A stretch of DNA of 64,000 bases, taken from NCBI RefSeq assembly GCF_037335815.1, contig NZ_CP147841.1, forward strand, positions 1-64,000. Direction: 5' to 3'. The position numbers were made by a program, and so were the translations under genes. The DNA comes from Salinirubellus litoreus (GTDB taxonomy: Archaea > Halobacteriota > Halobacteria > Halobacteriales > Haloarculaceae). A model generated the notes under the pieces. That model was not told where the DNA came from. It made no database searches and saw only the letters and a program-made list of their open reading frames with translations. Below, one piece after another: positions 63,253-64,000 of this stretch. Numbering within the stretch: position 1 is the first letter of the stretch; each line of letters opens with the position of its first letter.

Positions 63253-63495
63253 TCCGTGCCGGGGGTAGGGACTCTTAAACCTAGAGCGTTTCGTACAGGC
63301 TGTACGAAAACATCCGTTTTTGTTGTAACGATAATTGGGGAAAAAGCACCCCGATAACGCCGCCGGTCAGTTAAGTCGGGAAATTGATTCCTTCTAAGCA
63401 ACTAATTATAGAATTTTTATCTGTCATAAATGACACCATCAGTGAGGGCACTAAGTAGATTCCAAGATGTGGTAAGTGAAATATATATTATATGA

Positions 63496-64000
63496 TCAGT
63501 TGGACTTTGTGATTCTATTCTTTGTGATACTAATTATCGCTATGAGTAATTCACGGAGAAGTACTGCTGAAACTGTTACTGAATTAATGAGTAGCATTAC
63601 TATGCTTTCGAAGAGTAGGAATCGGGGAATAAAGACAGGTAGATCGGTCGATAAGGACATGAAACCAATAAATAAAGTTGCGAGCATTAATATAAAAATT
63701 AGACCAATAGATCTATTTAAGAAAATGTTTAGATCATGTTTTTCGAGAAATGACGCGCTGATACCAGTGATTCCGATGAGAAGTGTGATTACTAAAACCA
63801 TAATTTGCACGTATAGATCAGTCAGGAAATCAGGAGGAATCAAGAGGAAAGCTGCAAGCAGAGACGTGGTTAGAAAAATGCATGCATCAATTTTCGTGTA
63901 TATTTTGATATACAAATAGACATTAGATATATTAACACTTTCAGATATTATGAAGGAAATTATAATAATCGTTAAGAATGAGGCTATCAGTGCTAGCAAC
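63496..64000 (-). CDS. AT-rich multi-helix membrane protein, 5' end outside window
   Basis: At least 167 residues with about five hydrophobic helices: LIASFLTIIIISFIISES, CIFLTTSLLAAFLLIP, IMVLVITLLIGITGIS, IGLIFILMLATLFIGF and ESIVMLLINSVTVSAVL. GC is about one third, far below the rest of the window, so it was acquired recently. The true start may lie beyond 64000. Not recognised; the plus-strand frame over the same bases lacks this regular pattern. Confidence 0.5.
   Translation of the reverse strand, partial: LLALIASFLTIIIISFIISESVNISNVYLYIKIYTKIDACIFLTTSLLAAFLLIPPDFLTDLYVQIMVLVITLLIGITGISASFLEKHDLNIFLNRSIGLIFILMLATLFIGFMSLSTDLPVFIPRFLLFESIVMLLINSVTVSAVLLRELLIAIISITKNRITKSN

Noticed and set aside
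63476..63919. Plus-strand AT-rich frame
   Set aside because: The minus-strand frame over the same bases has regular membrane helices; the plus frame is basic and patternless after its first 20 residues.

Overview
The window is about 68-70% GC over most of its length, its proteins are strongly acidic, start codons are often GTG or leaderless ATG behind a TATA-like box, and the gene content is archaeal: a thermosome subunit, CDP-archaeol synthase, TiaS, S19e, PDCD5, methenyl-tetrahydromethanopterin cyclohydrolase and a GfcR-type regulator. This points to a halophilic archaeon (class Halobacteria). I cannot name the genus from sequence alone.

Layout. 1-11.6 kb is a surface-glycan cluster. It holds a formyltransferase fragment, a PIG-L deacetylase, NeuB and NeuA homologues (nonulosonic acid synthesis and CMP activation), an ABC flippase-like exporter, a family 10 fucosyltransferase-like enzyme, a family 2 glycosyltransferase, two alkaline-phosphatase-fold proteins and a GDP-mannose dehydratase-like/GDP-fucose synthase pair. 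11.8-31 kb is mostly housekeeping: a membrane-anchored sulfite-oxidase-like enzyme, a CBS-MaoC protein, thiL, a flippase-like protein, rps19e-PDCD5-PP-loop ATPase, a GTPBP1-like GTPase, an HtpX-like protease, the mch operon, a DapA-family aldolase, a TrkA-type regulator, tiaS, pyrE and gfcR. 31-46 kb holds a purine/pyrimidine permease, a methionine-sulfhydrylation cluster (metY-metX-MFS-second metY), serB, tandem RidA genes, tRNA-Ser(GGA), the thermosome, carS and a threonine-synthase-like gene. 46-58 kb holds a DUF389 membrane protein, an aspartoacylase-family enzyme, a PhoU/TrkA-C regulator, citrate synthase, a second ABC exporter, a DUF192 protein and a large Tat-exported repeat protein.

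From about 58.2 kb to the right edge the window enters an integrated element. tRNA-3'-end-like fragments are followed by a tyrosine integrase translationally coupled to two tiny zinc-finger-like proteins, then a ribbon-helix-helix-like protein, a large membrane protein of unknown role, a serine recombinase and a very AT-rich membrane gene. GC falls visibly through this stretch.

Two things affect how the window should be read. First, eleven otherwise well-conserved genes, including S19e and the thermosome, carry single-base indels (13 in total), most in or beside short base runs; this looks like uncorrected sequence error rather than decay. Second, there are unexplained non-coding structures: a pair of 81-bp palindromic elements 12.4 kb apart, a six-hairpin array near 48.5 kb, and decayed tRNA-Ser 3' copies near 41.3 kb.
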